A stretch of DNA of 64,000 nucleotides from Serpula lacrymans var. lacrymans S7.9 (lineage: Eukaryota > Basidiomycota > Agaricomycetes > Boletales > Serpulaceae). Positions 22,391-34,600 of this stretch are shown here, in pieces; positions within the stretch are counted from its first letter, which is position 1; each line of letters starts with the position of its first letter. The notes under the pieces are model-generated. The model saw only the letters and a program-made list of their open reading frames with translations. It made no database searches and was not told where the DNA came from. Position numbers and translations under genes: made by a program. The stretch spans positions 4,490,908 to 4,554,907 of the forward strand of contig NW_006763290.1 of the NCBI RefSeq assembly GCF_000218685.1, in the 5' to 3' direction.

Positions 22391-22970
22391 AGTGGGCAAC
22401 ACCAGCCAACTCGGTAGCGTTCCCACAATCCCGTGGGAAACAATTGAGACAAGAGATAATGACACAACTGGAGGGTGCGGGTTGCGAGGCTAAAGGTTCT
22501 TTGTACGCCAAGTTGTGTACAAACTTTGAGAGGGAAAGTTGTTTGCAATGCAAATATCTTCAAGTTGTTGTGAGCAATTTCGAAAATCGTCTTTTTTGAG
22601 TGAGATATGCATTCCATATTCAATTCAGTAGGTAATTGTACAGATTTTGTAGAAATGATCACAACAAATCAAAGGTATATACAGTGAAATAAGAATGCGC
22701 CACGACTTGCACAGAGAATAGATGAATGACATGGGCCTTTAGGATATGAAGGGATGGCAGTTAAATTGGCGCATCGCGCGACCACAAGCGCGTTTGCTGA
22801 TGTGCGGGCACTGATTGCCTCGACTCTCCCTGGCGAAACATCACAGTCATTACTCCTTTCTGCGCTGGAAATTTCATCTCACTTACTGGATAGTCCTTAC
22901 AAACTCTGTGAGCCTTGAGAGCCTGCCTAATCATATCTCCCTGTCAACTTCGAGCCCGAGCTAGCCTTTG

Positions 22971-25900
22971 ATGCCTCGCTGCAGAAAACAGCGCTCTCAA
23001 GCCCAGGCAGCCCACCTTGATCGAGCGCGAGAGTTGCGGTGGCTGCGCCTCGATTCCAACAAGAAGAACAACATTATTTCATTCTATAATGCCTTGAGTC
23101 AGGCTGGAGTTCAAACACGCAGGGCTGCTCACTCACATGCAATCAAAGACCTTGAAGTTAAGTTGTCGAAGGCCAACTGCAACTTTGATCTTGCTAGAAA
23201 GGCTCTCACACAAAGAAATTCCTGCATTAGACGTCAGAATGCTGAGCTGGCAAGCAAGAAGGCCTTGCTTGCAGCCAGAAGTGCGGAGGCCATGGAAATG
23301 AAGAGTACATTACAAGCACTGGAGCGGAGTGCGAGTGCAGCAGTTGAAGATCTTTATGATGCACATTTGAGAGTGCAGCGGCTGCACGTCCTCCTTTGAA
23401 ACGAGAGGCGCAAGGTTTCTCGTTCAAAACCTGCAGCATGGTTAGCCAAGGCAAGCCTCAAAGAAGTTCGCACCATCAAAATTCCATTAATACAGAAGGA
23501 TGCCTTAGAAGGCGGTGGCACATGAGGAGGAGCTGGCGGGGTGCATCAGAGAACTCAGACTTTGCGCTGAAAGGAGTGAGGCAGACATTGCATCTCTGAA
23601 GGACAACTTGAAGGCAAGCTGAAGAAAAACATGCACCTATCAGATGTGTGCACTTTGGACATCTCGGAAGCTGGCAAGTGCACTGACACGGAGAAAAGAG
23701 GGGACACTGCATCAGTCGGCAATGCAGCGCATCATTTCCAAGGGGGTCTACTCACAGCAAAGTCGCTCCCTCGCAAGATCACTTGTTCTGGCCGGCTGTG
23801 CGCGCGAAGCTGTGGGTAAGCTCGTCCAGCAGGTGTTCAAGCTTCTCGGCTTGCCCATACCTCCATGGATGAGCAGGCGGACTGTTGGGAGGGCAATACT
23901 TGAGGGTGGTGTAGCAGAGAAGGTCCAGTTGGCCCATGAGATGGCACAAACAAAGAGTGAGCACAATCCAAGTTAGAACACTTGAAATTTGACTTGCGTA
24001 CTTGTAGGCCTCACTGTCAGCACTGACAAAACATCCCATAGGCATGTGAACTACGAATCTCGGCACATTTCATACAAAGTTACCTCCTATGCCAAGAATG
24101 ATGTAACACCTGCCAAACCAGTTGTGCGGCTTCTGGGAGTTGAATCATCAAAGAACCATTGTAGCGAGACGCAGCTAGAAGGCCTCCAATTATCAGTAGC
24201 TGCTCTTGCAACAATTTACAATGACTCTCCTCTTGCGCAATGCACTGGTTCTGACTTCAGTGATTGGATCTTCACACGGAAGGCAAAGGGGATCAATGGT
24301 GACCATGCCGCTGATCAGAAGAAGGCCTTCTGGCTGTTTCAAGCATGGAAATCCGAGAACTTGCTGGCTGATCTTGGCAATAACGCTCTGTCTGAGAACC
24401 CTGCTCTCTCGGCATCATTCTCTGAAGCCCTGGACCGTGCAAAACATCAGCTGGTTGCAGAGGCTGGTGGGCTCGAGTGCTGGAACAGCCTCTTACCCTC
24501 TGAGCGCACCAAACTGGAGTTGACAATGAAGTCTTCCATGGTGCGGACACTTGGACAAGATGCCTACCTTGGGTTATCAGAAACAGAGAAGCATGAGGCT
24601 GAGTTCCTCATACGTGCAGGGTGTTGCATGCACAAGGAACTAAATGCTGTAAAGGGCGGGAATGATGTAATGATGGCCAAATGGGATCGACTTGGCGTTG
24701 AAGGGCCAGTGCTCCTTGCAAACAAGGATAATGATGCAACGCTACAGGGTGCTTCTCATGGTGCTGATTGTGAGCCAACTCCTGCTGAGGTGCGTGCACT
24801 GAATGAGTCAAACCAAGGAGCAGTCAAGGCAATCAGTCTTGCGGGCGGAATCTTCAACAATAAAGATAAGAAGAAAGGCCAGCATGATACATATTGCTGG
24901 TACATGGAAAACAGAGGGCTGGTAGCCAGTCAATTTCCCGACACGAGCAATGTCAGGTTCCAGTCTCACATTGAAGCTGCGGAGGTGGTTCTCACGGATC
25001 ATCAAGCTATACTCGAGTTTCTGGAATTTGTACGAGATAAGAAAGATCACTGGAAACTCAATCACATGGAACTCAACTTGTACAAGGCTCTCCACTGTTC
25101 GAAGACAATGACGGAGGTTGTTGCCATTGTGATATATGGTGGTACAGTCTTGCATCCATATTCACAGATGGTTCGGGGGCCAGGCACAGAGTCTCTCAAT
25201 GTGCTGGACTTGGGACCGTTACACGAGGAACTGAAAAAGCACCTCAAAGTCATTCTTACTAATCCCAAGCTGATCTTTGGTGCTAATGTGGCCCCCGAGA
25301 CAGCTTGCTTTGGTGGTCGGCCCTGGTGTAATACTGCTGCTATGGCTGCAGCATTCAAACTTGCCTCCAAGCTTGAGCATCTGCATCCAATTACACTAGC
25401 CCTATTCCAGGGAGCACTCGACAAGTGGGAGTCATTCACAACTGAATTTGCACCAGGCGGCACATGACCAAGCCAGTACTGAGGAGCGCGATGCTGCATG
25501 GATGCCTGCGACAAATGACGCAAACGAGGGGGCCCTTGGCGCATTCCGCCTGCGTGCACAAGATAAGCCTACCTTATCAATGCATCAGCACAATGTGATC
25601 GCACAATTTCGCCACAACGACACGTAGTCGTTTGTGGATGCAACATTTACCTCAGAAGATTTCTGCCATGCCATGCGCCTCGCGAGAGAAATTGATAGGG
25701 CTGGCCTCGAAAAGAACCGCCGCCTCGAGATTATTTGGCATGAAGAGGGTGAGGTCCAAGCAAAGAGGCAGAGGGTCGCAGAGAGGCAGCAGAAGGAAGC
25801 ACAGAAAACGGTGAGCCGAGAGGCTGAACGCAATGCCACAGTGATGGTCCTGACACTAAATGAAGAAGAACTGAATCGACTCACCAAGGATAAGCTGATC

Positions 25901-26080
25901 ATTCAACTGGAGATTCACCGGGTACAAGAATCGACTATACCTCGGGGCTTGCGAAGCATGGTGAATAAGGACCTCATAAGGATATTGATAGCTCAAATCT
26001 CTGTCGTTCTCCAGCAAAACGTGCACGCTGCGAGTGCGAGTGGTCCCTGTGAGCAAGGCAGAAGCTTGGACTCGAGCTAG
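22971..26080 (+). pseudogene. Transposase-like dispersed agaricomycete gene, nearly full length
   Basis: N-terminal part from the ATG at 22971 is basic and coiled-coil-like (RARELRWLRLDSNKKNN, long Ala/Lys/Glu helix to 23396). A gap with stops follows. Then SLARSLVLAGCAREAVGKLVQQVFKLLGLPIPPWMSRRTVGRAILEGG runs up to 23956, and a 51-nt intron (23957-24007, GT-AG, phase 1) joins it to LTVSTDKTSHRHVNYESRHI. The main domain continues to 25464 with DHAADQKK, GCCMHKELNAVKGGN, FPDTSNVRFQSH, LNHMELNLYKALH and LDLGPLHEELKKH. A frameshift after FAPGGT and a TAG at about 25627 separate the Lys/Glu-rich C-terminus, which ends at 26080. The layout matches a multi-copy mushroom family that I believe is transposase-like. 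No enzyme activity is claimed. GC content is visibly higher than in the flanks. Confidence 0.6.
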
Positions 26081-26100
26081 GGGCACAGTCAAATGATAAG

Positions 26101-26658
26101 ATTCTTGCGATCACTAGTTTCTTTGCATTTTTAATAAAACATAGTCATTCATTACTTCATACAGTACAAATACAAATACCTACTTGCTATGCGTACATTC
26201 CGAGCTTAATACATCTTGTATCACGCAGCTTGCTCGAATCTACTCCCTGTGTCATTTCACAGCGCGACCTTGAGGGGAATATTAGGTAAGCATCACACAC
26301 TTTTGGCGGGGGCTGCCCACCCCCAATTATAAAACATAGGACCTTGCTCCCAGTGAGGCACCGGCTCTATTTAGACATACAATACATTGCAACAATGCCA
26401 AGCCATTTTCGGAATTTGCGACAGAACTGATAGGGCTTTTCGGCTGTCGAGCCCACCATTCGACTGTGCGCTTACGGTTTTCAATAGCGTTCCACTGGTT
26501 CAATAATTCTTCGTTGATTATTGACTATTACTCTACTACTGTACAACGCAACAGGAAGCGTCATGTGGTCTCGCCGAAATCCAATGGTTAGATGGTAACC
26601 AATTGGTTCAGACTACATAATTCTCCTCATTGTTAAGTGATAAGTTTCTCCTCCGCAT
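26101..26658. other. Intergenic, no gene seen
   Basis: AT-rich spacer between the transposase-like relic and the 3' end of the host gene on the minus strand. It must contain the 3' UTR of that gene. No repeat or reading frame is convincing. Confidence 0.4.
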
Positions 26659-28364
26659 TTACTCTCGTGTCTTCTCTGTCTTCCCTACTGTGTCGAGGGC
26701 CTTTTCCCCAGACACTATCAATTCCTCCAGCATCATTTTAATCTTCTCATACAAAACATCACCTTTGCCTTTCCTTCCATTGTCAGTACCCTCGTCCTCT
26801 TCGTCATGGTCGCTTTCGCTGAGATATGGCGAAGAGTTGAGAACGCGAAAAGTCCCGGGGGACAAACTCAGCCGAGAGTCTCTTAGTTTCCTGCGCAAAT
26901 CACGAATTTCTTTCGCTTGCCGATGTTTTGTATTTTCCAAGGACGCGTTAATGGCAAGAAGCGAACGATTGGTGATTTCTAAATCTGCAATCTATGAGCA
27001 ACAACTTCTTAGTGTGGAGGAATATGAGTGCACTCAAAGGTTCAAGGACCTTACGATTAGATTTGGCCTCGGCTTTCACTTTATGTTCCGAACATTGTGG
27101 ACCCAGCTCAACATAATCCCAATGGTCTGATCTTCCATGCGCCACGAGAGTAGAATCTCCTGAAGTCTGATCACCAACGGACAGATCGTGCAAGGACGGC
27201 CGCTGTTCTGACCCGCATAGGCCTCCAAGCTCGATATCTCTTCCCACCTTCAAAGGGGAAAACATGACCGATGTACTGATGCTACTTTCTCCTGAGTTAT
27301 CAGCGGTATTTGAGATAGCCGAACGCGAGACAGATGATGGAGACGAAAGGGATAACGCTGAGACAGGAGGAGAATATGAAGGAACAGGGATAGCAAGAGC
27401 ACCCACTCTTTTGTCATCGAGTGAATGATTATCCAAGGCACCCATATGATGGATACCATCACTTCTAGTTCTAGTAGACGACGTTCGGCCAACGGTTCCA
27501 TGGACGTAAGTGTAAGAATCTGCATCTAACTTTGATAAAACGGGAAGAGGAGAACTGGGTGAAAGCACGGAAGACATTAACTCGGAAGGGACATAACCAC
27601 GAGTGCGGATTGGCCTCCTAGTGACTTCGGCTGGTGATGACAGCGATACAACAGGAATAGTGCCGGGATAGTCGTACTCTGTCAACTCAGATATTGAAGA
27701 CCTTACGTCAGCATGAACCAATGGTTTTTCGCCACTCCCATTACTTCCCAACTGGCTCGACAGAGAAGATGTCCAGAAATCTGGAGTAACTGATGTAACG
27801 GTTTGAGACGTAGTAGGCACATGATGCCTAGTCACACTACTGCTGGGAAGCCTACCCCTTGAGCGTTGAAGGTTTCCATCAGGGCTGGCAACAGCTAGCG
27901 GTCGTTTATAAGTATTGGCACGGGTTGTTCTTGACTGAATTGCTTCTGACTGGGACGAAGGTTGAGCAACAAGATGAGCTTTGGCAGCCATGTCACCCAC
28001 AGAACCTGCACTTGACGACACGAGACGCTTGGAAGGCGAAGCCGCCCTCGAACCGACTGCTCGACTTTCGATGGTTTTTTGGGAAATGCTCAACGAGCTA
28101 GCACTGGATAGTTTTCGTATAGTGACGACACTGCTGTTTACTTTGGCCCTAGGACGTCTAGCAGGTAACGATAGCGAAGAATTTATTGATATTGTAGAGG
28201 GTGACGTTGACCTTGACAAAGGTCGACTGGGAAGTGAAGATGAGCTAACGTTGTTGTAGTTGCATTTAACAGTGACCTAAAGCAGAAGATTGCTAAACTG
28301 CTGCAATGACCGTTGAAAAGCTCTCTAAAAGCCCTCATACCTTCGTTTTCAGCGAGGTCTCCAT
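26659..28364 (-). CDS. Serine-rich conserved fungal protein with C-terminal coiled coil
   Basis: Three exons: 28364-28341, 28276-27050 and 26991-26659, giving 527 residues. I chose the ATG at 28364 because its 8-codon exon ends at a consensus donor (AAG|GTATGAG) and splices in frame through a 64-nt intron. The long second exon has no ATG near its start. Intron 2 (26992-27049, 58 nt) joins SNRK to IADLEITNRSLLAINASLE. Residues 15-390 are Ser/Pro/Arg-rich and probably disordered. The C-terminal ~110 residues hold a coiled coil (KHRQAKEIRDLRRKLRDSRL), an acidic patch and a closing helix. The same coiled-coil segment occurs in single-copy proteins of many mushrooms. Function unknown. It has no internal stops, unlike its neighbours, so it is probably a living host gene. 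The donor of intron 2 is GTCCTT, which is unusual. Confidence 0.8.
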
Positions 28365-28678
28365 GAACAAAATTCCACGGAAAAGGATATATGGGATGAA
28401 AAGATTGCGACCACCGCATCACGAAAACGGACATGGTGGCGGTGGGCAAACATCGCCATACAGATGGTGGTAACATATCACTCTCAGTAACACTTCACGG
28501 TGAGGAGCATTTTGTCGGCTTGAAATGTTATAGCATCGCCCTCCGGGCACCCCTGGCACCTAAAAGGCCACTTAACAGTATACACCAAGGTCTGTATACA
28601 ACGCAGTACACCAATTTTTTATTTTGAAAATTTAGAAATGTATAACAGTCAAATGAGAGTACAGTAATCTATGCAGGC

Positions 28679-29510
28679 TCAAATGAGGTGATGAAATGCG
28701 ATGACGCTGTAGAAAATTAGTAAAAAACAGAACACAGGAAGTAAGAGAACATACGCAGGAACCAAGATATTCAAAAGGCCGATGTCTCTTTGGGAGAGGT
28801 GTGTGGCGGCGGAAGGATCTGAACGGGAGTGTTTGATGATAACAATTCCACCACACCATTTGCGATGGTCATGGTAAAAATACAGGTGGGTGTCGAGCAG
28901 GTCATTTACAATTTTGTTCTCAATGGTAGATATGGTTGAAAGGGATTGGTTGTGAAACAACATAGTGAATTTATTGTTGAGGAAAATGATGGGAGTCGTA
29001 AAGGAAGGTACTCTGTTAAAAGTTATGGAGTGGATATGGGTGCTTGGCTCACGCTCGAAAGACAGAATGGGTAGGATGTTGTCATTGTATTCAGGTATTG
29101 GAGTAGATGCTTCTTCATCAAGTGTGTCATGGATGTCCCAGTAAGTTTGATGTAGTTCTTCTTGTGTGGCAAGGATGGTGGGTGGAAAGAACAAGTGGTA
29201 ATTGAGTTGAGTGATATGAGAGCAGGAGCATTCATCATGTGACAAAGAAGGCACATTGATGATCATAGGGCAAGCACCATCTATTGGGAAATAAGTGGCT
29301 TTGTACATGCGTGAGTAGCACTGGTAAGGGAGATGCCAGCGTTGTCAGTGTGTGCAAGACAAGATACAATAGACCTCCATGTATGTGAGAACATATAGTA
29401 CGAGAAATATGAGTTGCGGCATCTGAGTTGCTAGGAGGGATTGAGGTCAAAGTTTTGCAGTTAAGAGAGGATAGAGCGTTCTTGAGCAATAGATGATGGG
29501 GAGTTTCCAC
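28679..29510 (-). CDS. Hypothetical protein with C-terminal hydrophobic segment
   Basis: Two overlapping minus-strand frames: 29510-29235 (METPHHLLLKNALSSLNCK) and 29308-28679 (MYKATYFPIDGACPM to the end). They need an intron or a frameshift near 29300 to join. The second contains a Cys-Gly-Gly turn in HDHRKWCGGIVIIKHSR. It ends with a strongly hydrophobic run (LNILVPAYVLLLPVFCFLLIF) that could be a membrane segment. I do not recognise the family. It lies 315 bp upstream of the host gene on the same strand. Confidence 0.4.
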
Positions 29511-29616
29511 TGTGAAAATACACCAGATATTGTGCGTGATGTCCTGAGAAGTGATACATGCATTTGTAACCCAGTCAGTTGAAATTGGTCCATTTTTCAG
29601 GATAAAGATTCTGCCT

Positions 29617-30414
29617 CATCAGGAAAAACCCTTTTGCTATATAGCGCTATATAGCCACCACCTATATATATAAATACATTCATAGAAACTATAGTACTAT
29701 CAGTGCAATCATAGCTCTTATAGCTCTTATAGCACAGTAGTAGGCAAAATTTTAACCAAGGGGAGAAGTATCTATAATTCCCTCAAACTCTGGATTAATC
29801 TAATAAACTTGTTCAATAATAGAAAGAGGCCAAAAGTGTTTGGAGTGAAGTATATTATTATAGGCAAGATACTATAAGTGCTCTTATAGCCTATAGCAGC
29901 CTACATAGCTCCTATAGCTGTAAAGGTCATAGTTATAATATAGTTCAAGGTGCTTAAAAGGGCTAATAAATCATCCAGTATTAATTGATTATGTAGCCTG
30001 TATTAGTGAAATAGTAGTTTGTATCCCTGATACTCACAAAATGAGAATAATGATTTATCCAAATATAAGTAGTGACAATGAGTAAAAAAATAATCTAAGT
30101 CCATAAAAGGTCAATATATAACACCTGTATAATACATTTTATAAGCTCTCATGGTGTAGTGGATAAATGTGATGTGTGGCTGTAGGTTGCTTAGTCACCC
30201 AAGAGCTGACTAGCAGGTTGAGAGCTCAAATCCTGTCTGTGTTAGTTTTTTTAATCAGCCACACAACAATTTGCAACATCTATAAGAGCATTTATAGAAC
30301 TATATGAGGCTCTATAGATGGCAGAGGTTCTATAACAGGTTTAACCACTATAACAGCTTTATGAGTACTTATAGTGCTATAGAGCTCTATATAGCTACCC
30401 CATTTTTCCTGATG
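29617..30414. mobile_element. TATAG-rich element with CATCAGGAAAAA inverted termini
   Basis: Left end CATCAGGAAAAACCC and right end TTTTTCCTGATG are inverted; just inside both lie GCTATATAG-type sequences. The body is full of TATAG/CTATA words and has no long frame. A related left end occurs at 62580. No clear target duplication. Confidence 0.6.
30146..30245 (+). ncRNA. tRNA-like segment (possible SINE head)
   Basis: TGGTGTAGTGG near 30152 fits the A box of RNA polymerase III promoters, and GCTCAAATCC near 30226 resembles a B box about 65 bp downstream, followed by a run of T. The stems do not fold into a standard cloverleaf by eye, so this is not called a tRNA gene. It sits inside the TATAG-rich element. 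Confidence 0.35.
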
Positions 30415-30733
30415 CTATAAGTAAGGGCCTTTTTTTTCATGTGCAAATAACAGATTGGCGATGTTGTTTGGGATCTGTGGTGAAGTCGGAGAGGCAATGG
30501 ACCCATATAACTGGTAGTAGGAATGATCACACTGAGGGACTCAATCATAAAAACACCCCAAATCATGCACGGTAGATTGCCCTGGCAATGATTCCAAGTA
30601 GTGGAGCAAGGCAGGATCATCAGGTGAGTAAGGCATGGAGATCCCCTGAATGCCTCTTTCAAGACATTCACGTGTCATGTTTTGGATTTGCAATATGACC
30701 AGCTTCAGTCGGAAACAGGTAAATAATTGAGGC

Positions 30734-30756
30734 TGTTGTTGTTGTTGTTGTTGTTG
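30734..30756. repeat. (TTG)n microsatellite
   Basis: About seven uninterrupted TTG units just upstream of the gypsy protease region; on the sense strand this may be part of a low-complexity gag remnant. Confidence 0.8.
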
Positions 30757-30889
30757 GTCAATGTTGACACAGAATTTGCAAAATTGCTGTGTACATGTGG
30801 AATCTCAGTGAGATGTGCTACCGCTGCACCAGCGTCTCCCTTAGAGCGTGGCCCTGGCAAGACAAACACTAGGGTGCTTGATTCTGGTA

Positions 30890-33185
30890 AAATTAAAATT
30901 AAAAATATAGAAAATCATAAAGTAGAAAAACATGTTTCTCTTGATATTTCTTCTTCTTCTTCCTTGGAGCCACTTTCCACAGAAATCCCAAGGCGTGTGT
31001 TGATGTGCACACATATCTATTCCAAAAGGAGATCCATTTAGATGTTGGTGTGGAAAACCTTGCCCAGGGCATAGTACACCCAACCAGTGCACTGCTTGAT
31101 TCAGGCGCTAATGGAATCTTCATAAATCAGGTCTGGGTGGAGCAAATTGGACTCCCCCTTGTAAAATTAGATGTATCTATTCCCATCTATAATGTTGATG
31201 GTACACTTAATGCAGGTGGCTGCATTACGCTCAAATGTTCTTTTGTTGTTGAGTACCAAGGATACAGAGAACAAGTCACCGCCAAAGCTATCCAACTAGG
31301 GAAAATTAATTTAATCTTAGGCTGGACCTGGCTATTTAAACACAATCCTGAGATTAACTGGCAGACAGGGGTTGTCACATTGTCAAGTTGCCCTCAGGAG
31401 TGTGATAACTTGGGTAAACCAAGTCATGTCTGTCAAACTGAGCTTGATGAAAGGATAAACGCTGGTCACATTTATGTCAAGCTTAGACCTTTAGATCAGA
31501 TTGACAATGATGATGATGAGGTAAAACCTGAGGAAGAAATTAAGAGGCTGGTACCTCCAGAGTACCATGACTTCTGGAAAGTCTTTTCAAAACACAAATC
31601 AGAGCGCTTCCCAGAGGCTAAGCCTTGGGACCATGCTATAGATTTGAAGGACACGTTTAAACCTAGAAAAGGACACATGATTCCCCTCTCTGCTCCAGAA
31701 AGAGATGAAGTATCAAGTTTCATAGATGAACAGCTCAGGGAGGGTTACATCAGACCTTCCAAAAGCCCTATAACATCCCCAGTGTTCTTCAATCCTAAAA
31801 AGGATGGTAAAAAGTGTATGATTATGAACTATTGTTACTTGAATGAGTACACAGTTAAAAATGCGTATCCACTGCCTTTAATTAGTCAGCTAGTAGATAA
31901 GTTGGCTGGTGCCAAGGTCTTAACAAAGATGGATCTCAGATGGGGGTAGAATAATGTACGAATCAAAGAAGAAGATGCTTGGAAGGCCGCATTCGAGTGC
32001 CACCGAGGATCCTTTGAACCCCTTGTCATGTTTTTTGGGTTGACCAATTCACCAGCGACCTTCCAGAGCGCATGATGAATGAGATCATTGCGGATATGGA
32101 AAACTGTGTTGTCATTTACATTGACAATTTAATAATATTTACAAAGTTGGATGATGAGGCTAAGCACAACAAGATTATGCAAGAAGTCCTTTGACGCTTA
32201 CAGGAACAGGACCTATTTGTCAAACCCAAAAAAAGTAATTTTGAAGTGAAGGAAGTAGACTTCCTCGGTGTGATAATTGGCCAGAACGGAATCAGGATAG
32301 ATCCTGAGAAAGTTCAAGCTATTTTGGATTTGTCAGAACCTACTTGCATCAAAGGAGTGAGGGCCTTCCTTGGCTTAGGCAATTTCTACCGAAGATTTGT
32401 CAAAAACTTCGCAAAGATCATGAGACCATTGAATGATCTCACTAAAAAGGACATTGTCTGGTACTGGGGCGCCAAAGAACAAGAAGCTATTGATAAGCTT
32501 AAACAGCCCTTCTCAACAGCGCCCATATTAGCATTTCCAGAATTCAACAAAGAGTTCCGCCTAGAAACCGACTCTTCTGATTTTGCTACTGGGGCTGTTC
32601 TATCAATTGAATGCCCTGATGAGCTTTGAAGGCCTTGTGCCTATTTATTGCATAGTTTGTCACCTACAGAGCGCAACTATAAAATTGACAACAAGGAGAT
32701 ACTGGCCATCAATAGAGCTCTAGAGTACTGGCGACACTACTTAGAAGGTGCTAGGCACCATTTTGAAATCTGGACTGATCTGGAGTATTTTATGATGGCC
32801 CAAGACTTGAACCAAAAACAGGCCCGCTATGCGGTGTACTTGTTTAGGTTTAATTATAAATTCATTCAAAAGCCAGGTACTTCTATGGGGAAAGCGGATG
32901 CTTTATCTAGAAGAGAGGATCATGCCAACGGCATCGAAGATGACAACAAAAGTGTCACCCTGATAAATCAATCCAGGGTTGCCAATGTTTGAATCAGGCA
33001 AGACTCTGATCTTCTAGAAGTCTTCAAGAGAGACATCTCCTCAGAAGAGAAGGCGCACCTTGATGGCAATGAACATTAGAAGATGGGCTCTTCCATTACA
33101 AGGACAATATCTATGTGCCTGAATCTGCAAAGATTAGTGCAATAGATAGACATCATGACACTCCAGTGGCTGGGCACCCTGTTAG
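30890..33185 (+). pseudogene. Ty3/gypsy pol: protease, reverse transcriptase, RNase H
   Basis: Aspartic protease ALLDSGANGIFIN (about 31090), then LILGWTWLFKHNPEINW, a linker, and reverse transcriptase motifs [66 protein letters not shown] and IYIDN. The usual YIDD has become YIDN, so the second catalytic Asp is lost. A frameshift follows SPATFQ, and TGA replaces Arg in VL-RLQEQ. The region continues with FLGLGNFYRRF, the RNase H start [15 protein letters not shown], and PGTSMGKADALSRR. It fades out near 33185, before integrase. gag is almost absent. Confidence 0.9.
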
Positions 33186-33376
33186 TTTTGGTGATTCTGC
33201 ACCTAGTTGTGCTATCTATTTTCCCTTCTTTCTAAATCACTTTCCTCTTTATTCTTTTTGCTCTATTGTTCAGTATTCACTGAGCATTCTATAATTTCGC
33301 CTTTGTGGCTGATTTGTTTACCTTTGTTTACAAAACTTCGGACAGTACTGCAGAGTCCAATGCTTCCTATTCTCTA

Positions 33377-33452
33377 GTTACTCACATTGGACTCTAGGTA
33401 CTGTATACCTGTCATACTCTCTAATAATAAAGTTACTCACATTGGACTCTAG
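33377..33452. repeat. Two direct copies of a 21-22 bp unit
   Basis: GTTACTCACATTGGACTCTAG occurs at about 33377-33398 and 33431-33452. An inverted partial copy (AGAGTCCAATG) precedes them near 33351. Origin unknown; they lie just downstream of the gypsy truncation point. Confidence 0.75.
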
Positions 33453-33514
33453 TTCCAGTCCCTGATTGCTCTCAGCAAGTGGCTAGACACTTCCTTCAAG
33501 CTTTGTTCTTAATA

Positions 33515-33611
33515 CTAACTTGGTCCTGCCTAATGGAGTTTATCCACTCCTTCCCTCACCCCTCTTTTCTTGTTGTAGTTGTGTGCCAGAGTATAAAACT
33601 TTGGTTGTTAC
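33515..33611 (+). repeat. Gypsy LTR 3' fragment
   Basis: Matches the 3' end of the LTR at 40241-40716 (ACTTGGTCCT, TTTATCCACT, GTGTGCCAGAG) and ends AACTTTGGTTGTTACA. It is in the same orientation as the gypsy pol upstream and could be the remains of its 3' LTR. Confidence 0.65.
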
Positions 33612-33620
33612 ACCACCACT

Positions 33621-34600
33621 TGTGACAATACCCCAAAATATTTTGTACTCTGGCACACAAGCAACACAAGCAAATAGGATGAGTGGATGAGTGGATACAC
33701 TCCCTTTAGTGGTAGGACTGAGTTAGTTGTTGGTAGGCAACAGAAGAACTCGCTAAGGAGTCACCTTGATCTACTGGGGTATATATACTATTTGTTACAA
33801 TAGACACTTCCAACACCTACCTTTGTGCTTACTTTTACTGTTACTTTTACTTTTTTATTTTCCAAGTTATGTGACTGATCATGTGACCATTTACTTTACT
33901 TTACTTTTCGGACTTTTTATAGTCACACAACCAATCACGTGACACATTACCTGACCAGTGTCTAAAGTCAACATGTGACTGGTCACATGCTGGACATCAG
34001 ACTTTTAACTTTTCCTAGTGTATACCAACATTAGTGAAGACAACCTCCCTCTCTTAATGAGTTGTACACTTCCCTTGCTTCCATTGAGTTGTAGTTGGTT
34101 GTACTCCAGTGCCCCAAGGTAGTACCTTGTTGGTGTTGTCTTGTTACTACAGATTTGTTTGTGCATGTGTACTATACAGTTGTTAAGTGTGGTGGCTGAT
34201 GATGTTATAGGGTGCAGCCCTTGTGACCAGCTCCACCATGTAAGAGAGTTGTAGTTTAAAAATAAAAGGGAGTAGTGCAGCATGCAAAAGTGAAAGTATA
34301 AATGGAATTTGAAAATAATGGAAAGTGTGACATGGCACAAGTGTCTAAAAGTGACAAAGAAAGTTACAGAGGAGAAAAAAACTTAAAAGTCTGAAAATTT
34401 GTGTATTATAACAGAGTGGCTGATGATACTATAGGGCCTAGCCCTGTGAATATCCCCACCACATGAGAGATTTGTATTTAAAAATGCTATGGGGCGCAAG
34501 GAGTAAAATAAAGTGGTGTAAGACACAAAGCCTTAAAGAAGAAAAGTATAAGTTAAAGAGAAAAACTCATTTAGTGGCGGAAAATTGTGCATTGTAATTG
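33621..34600 (-). repeat. Composite gypsy LTR cluster
   Basis: An LTR in minus orientation opens at 33621 (TGTGACAATACC) and closes at 34413 (GTATTATAACA). Its middle (about 33795-34145) holds a plus-oriented piece of the U3-B variant with the palindrome CATGTGACTGGTCACATG (33972-33989). A second partial minus copy follows directly (34414-34600, GTGGCTGATGATACTATAGG). No matching target duplication, so this is a rearranged stack. Confidence 0.7.

Noticed and set aside
28219..28219. Start of the serine-rich host gene at 28219
   Set aside because: That codon is TTG, not ATG. An ATG at 28364 with a consensus donor and in-frame splice gives a better start.
30146..30245. Standard tRNA gene
   Set aside because: A-box and B-box-like words exist but I could not pair acceptor, D and T stems convincingly.
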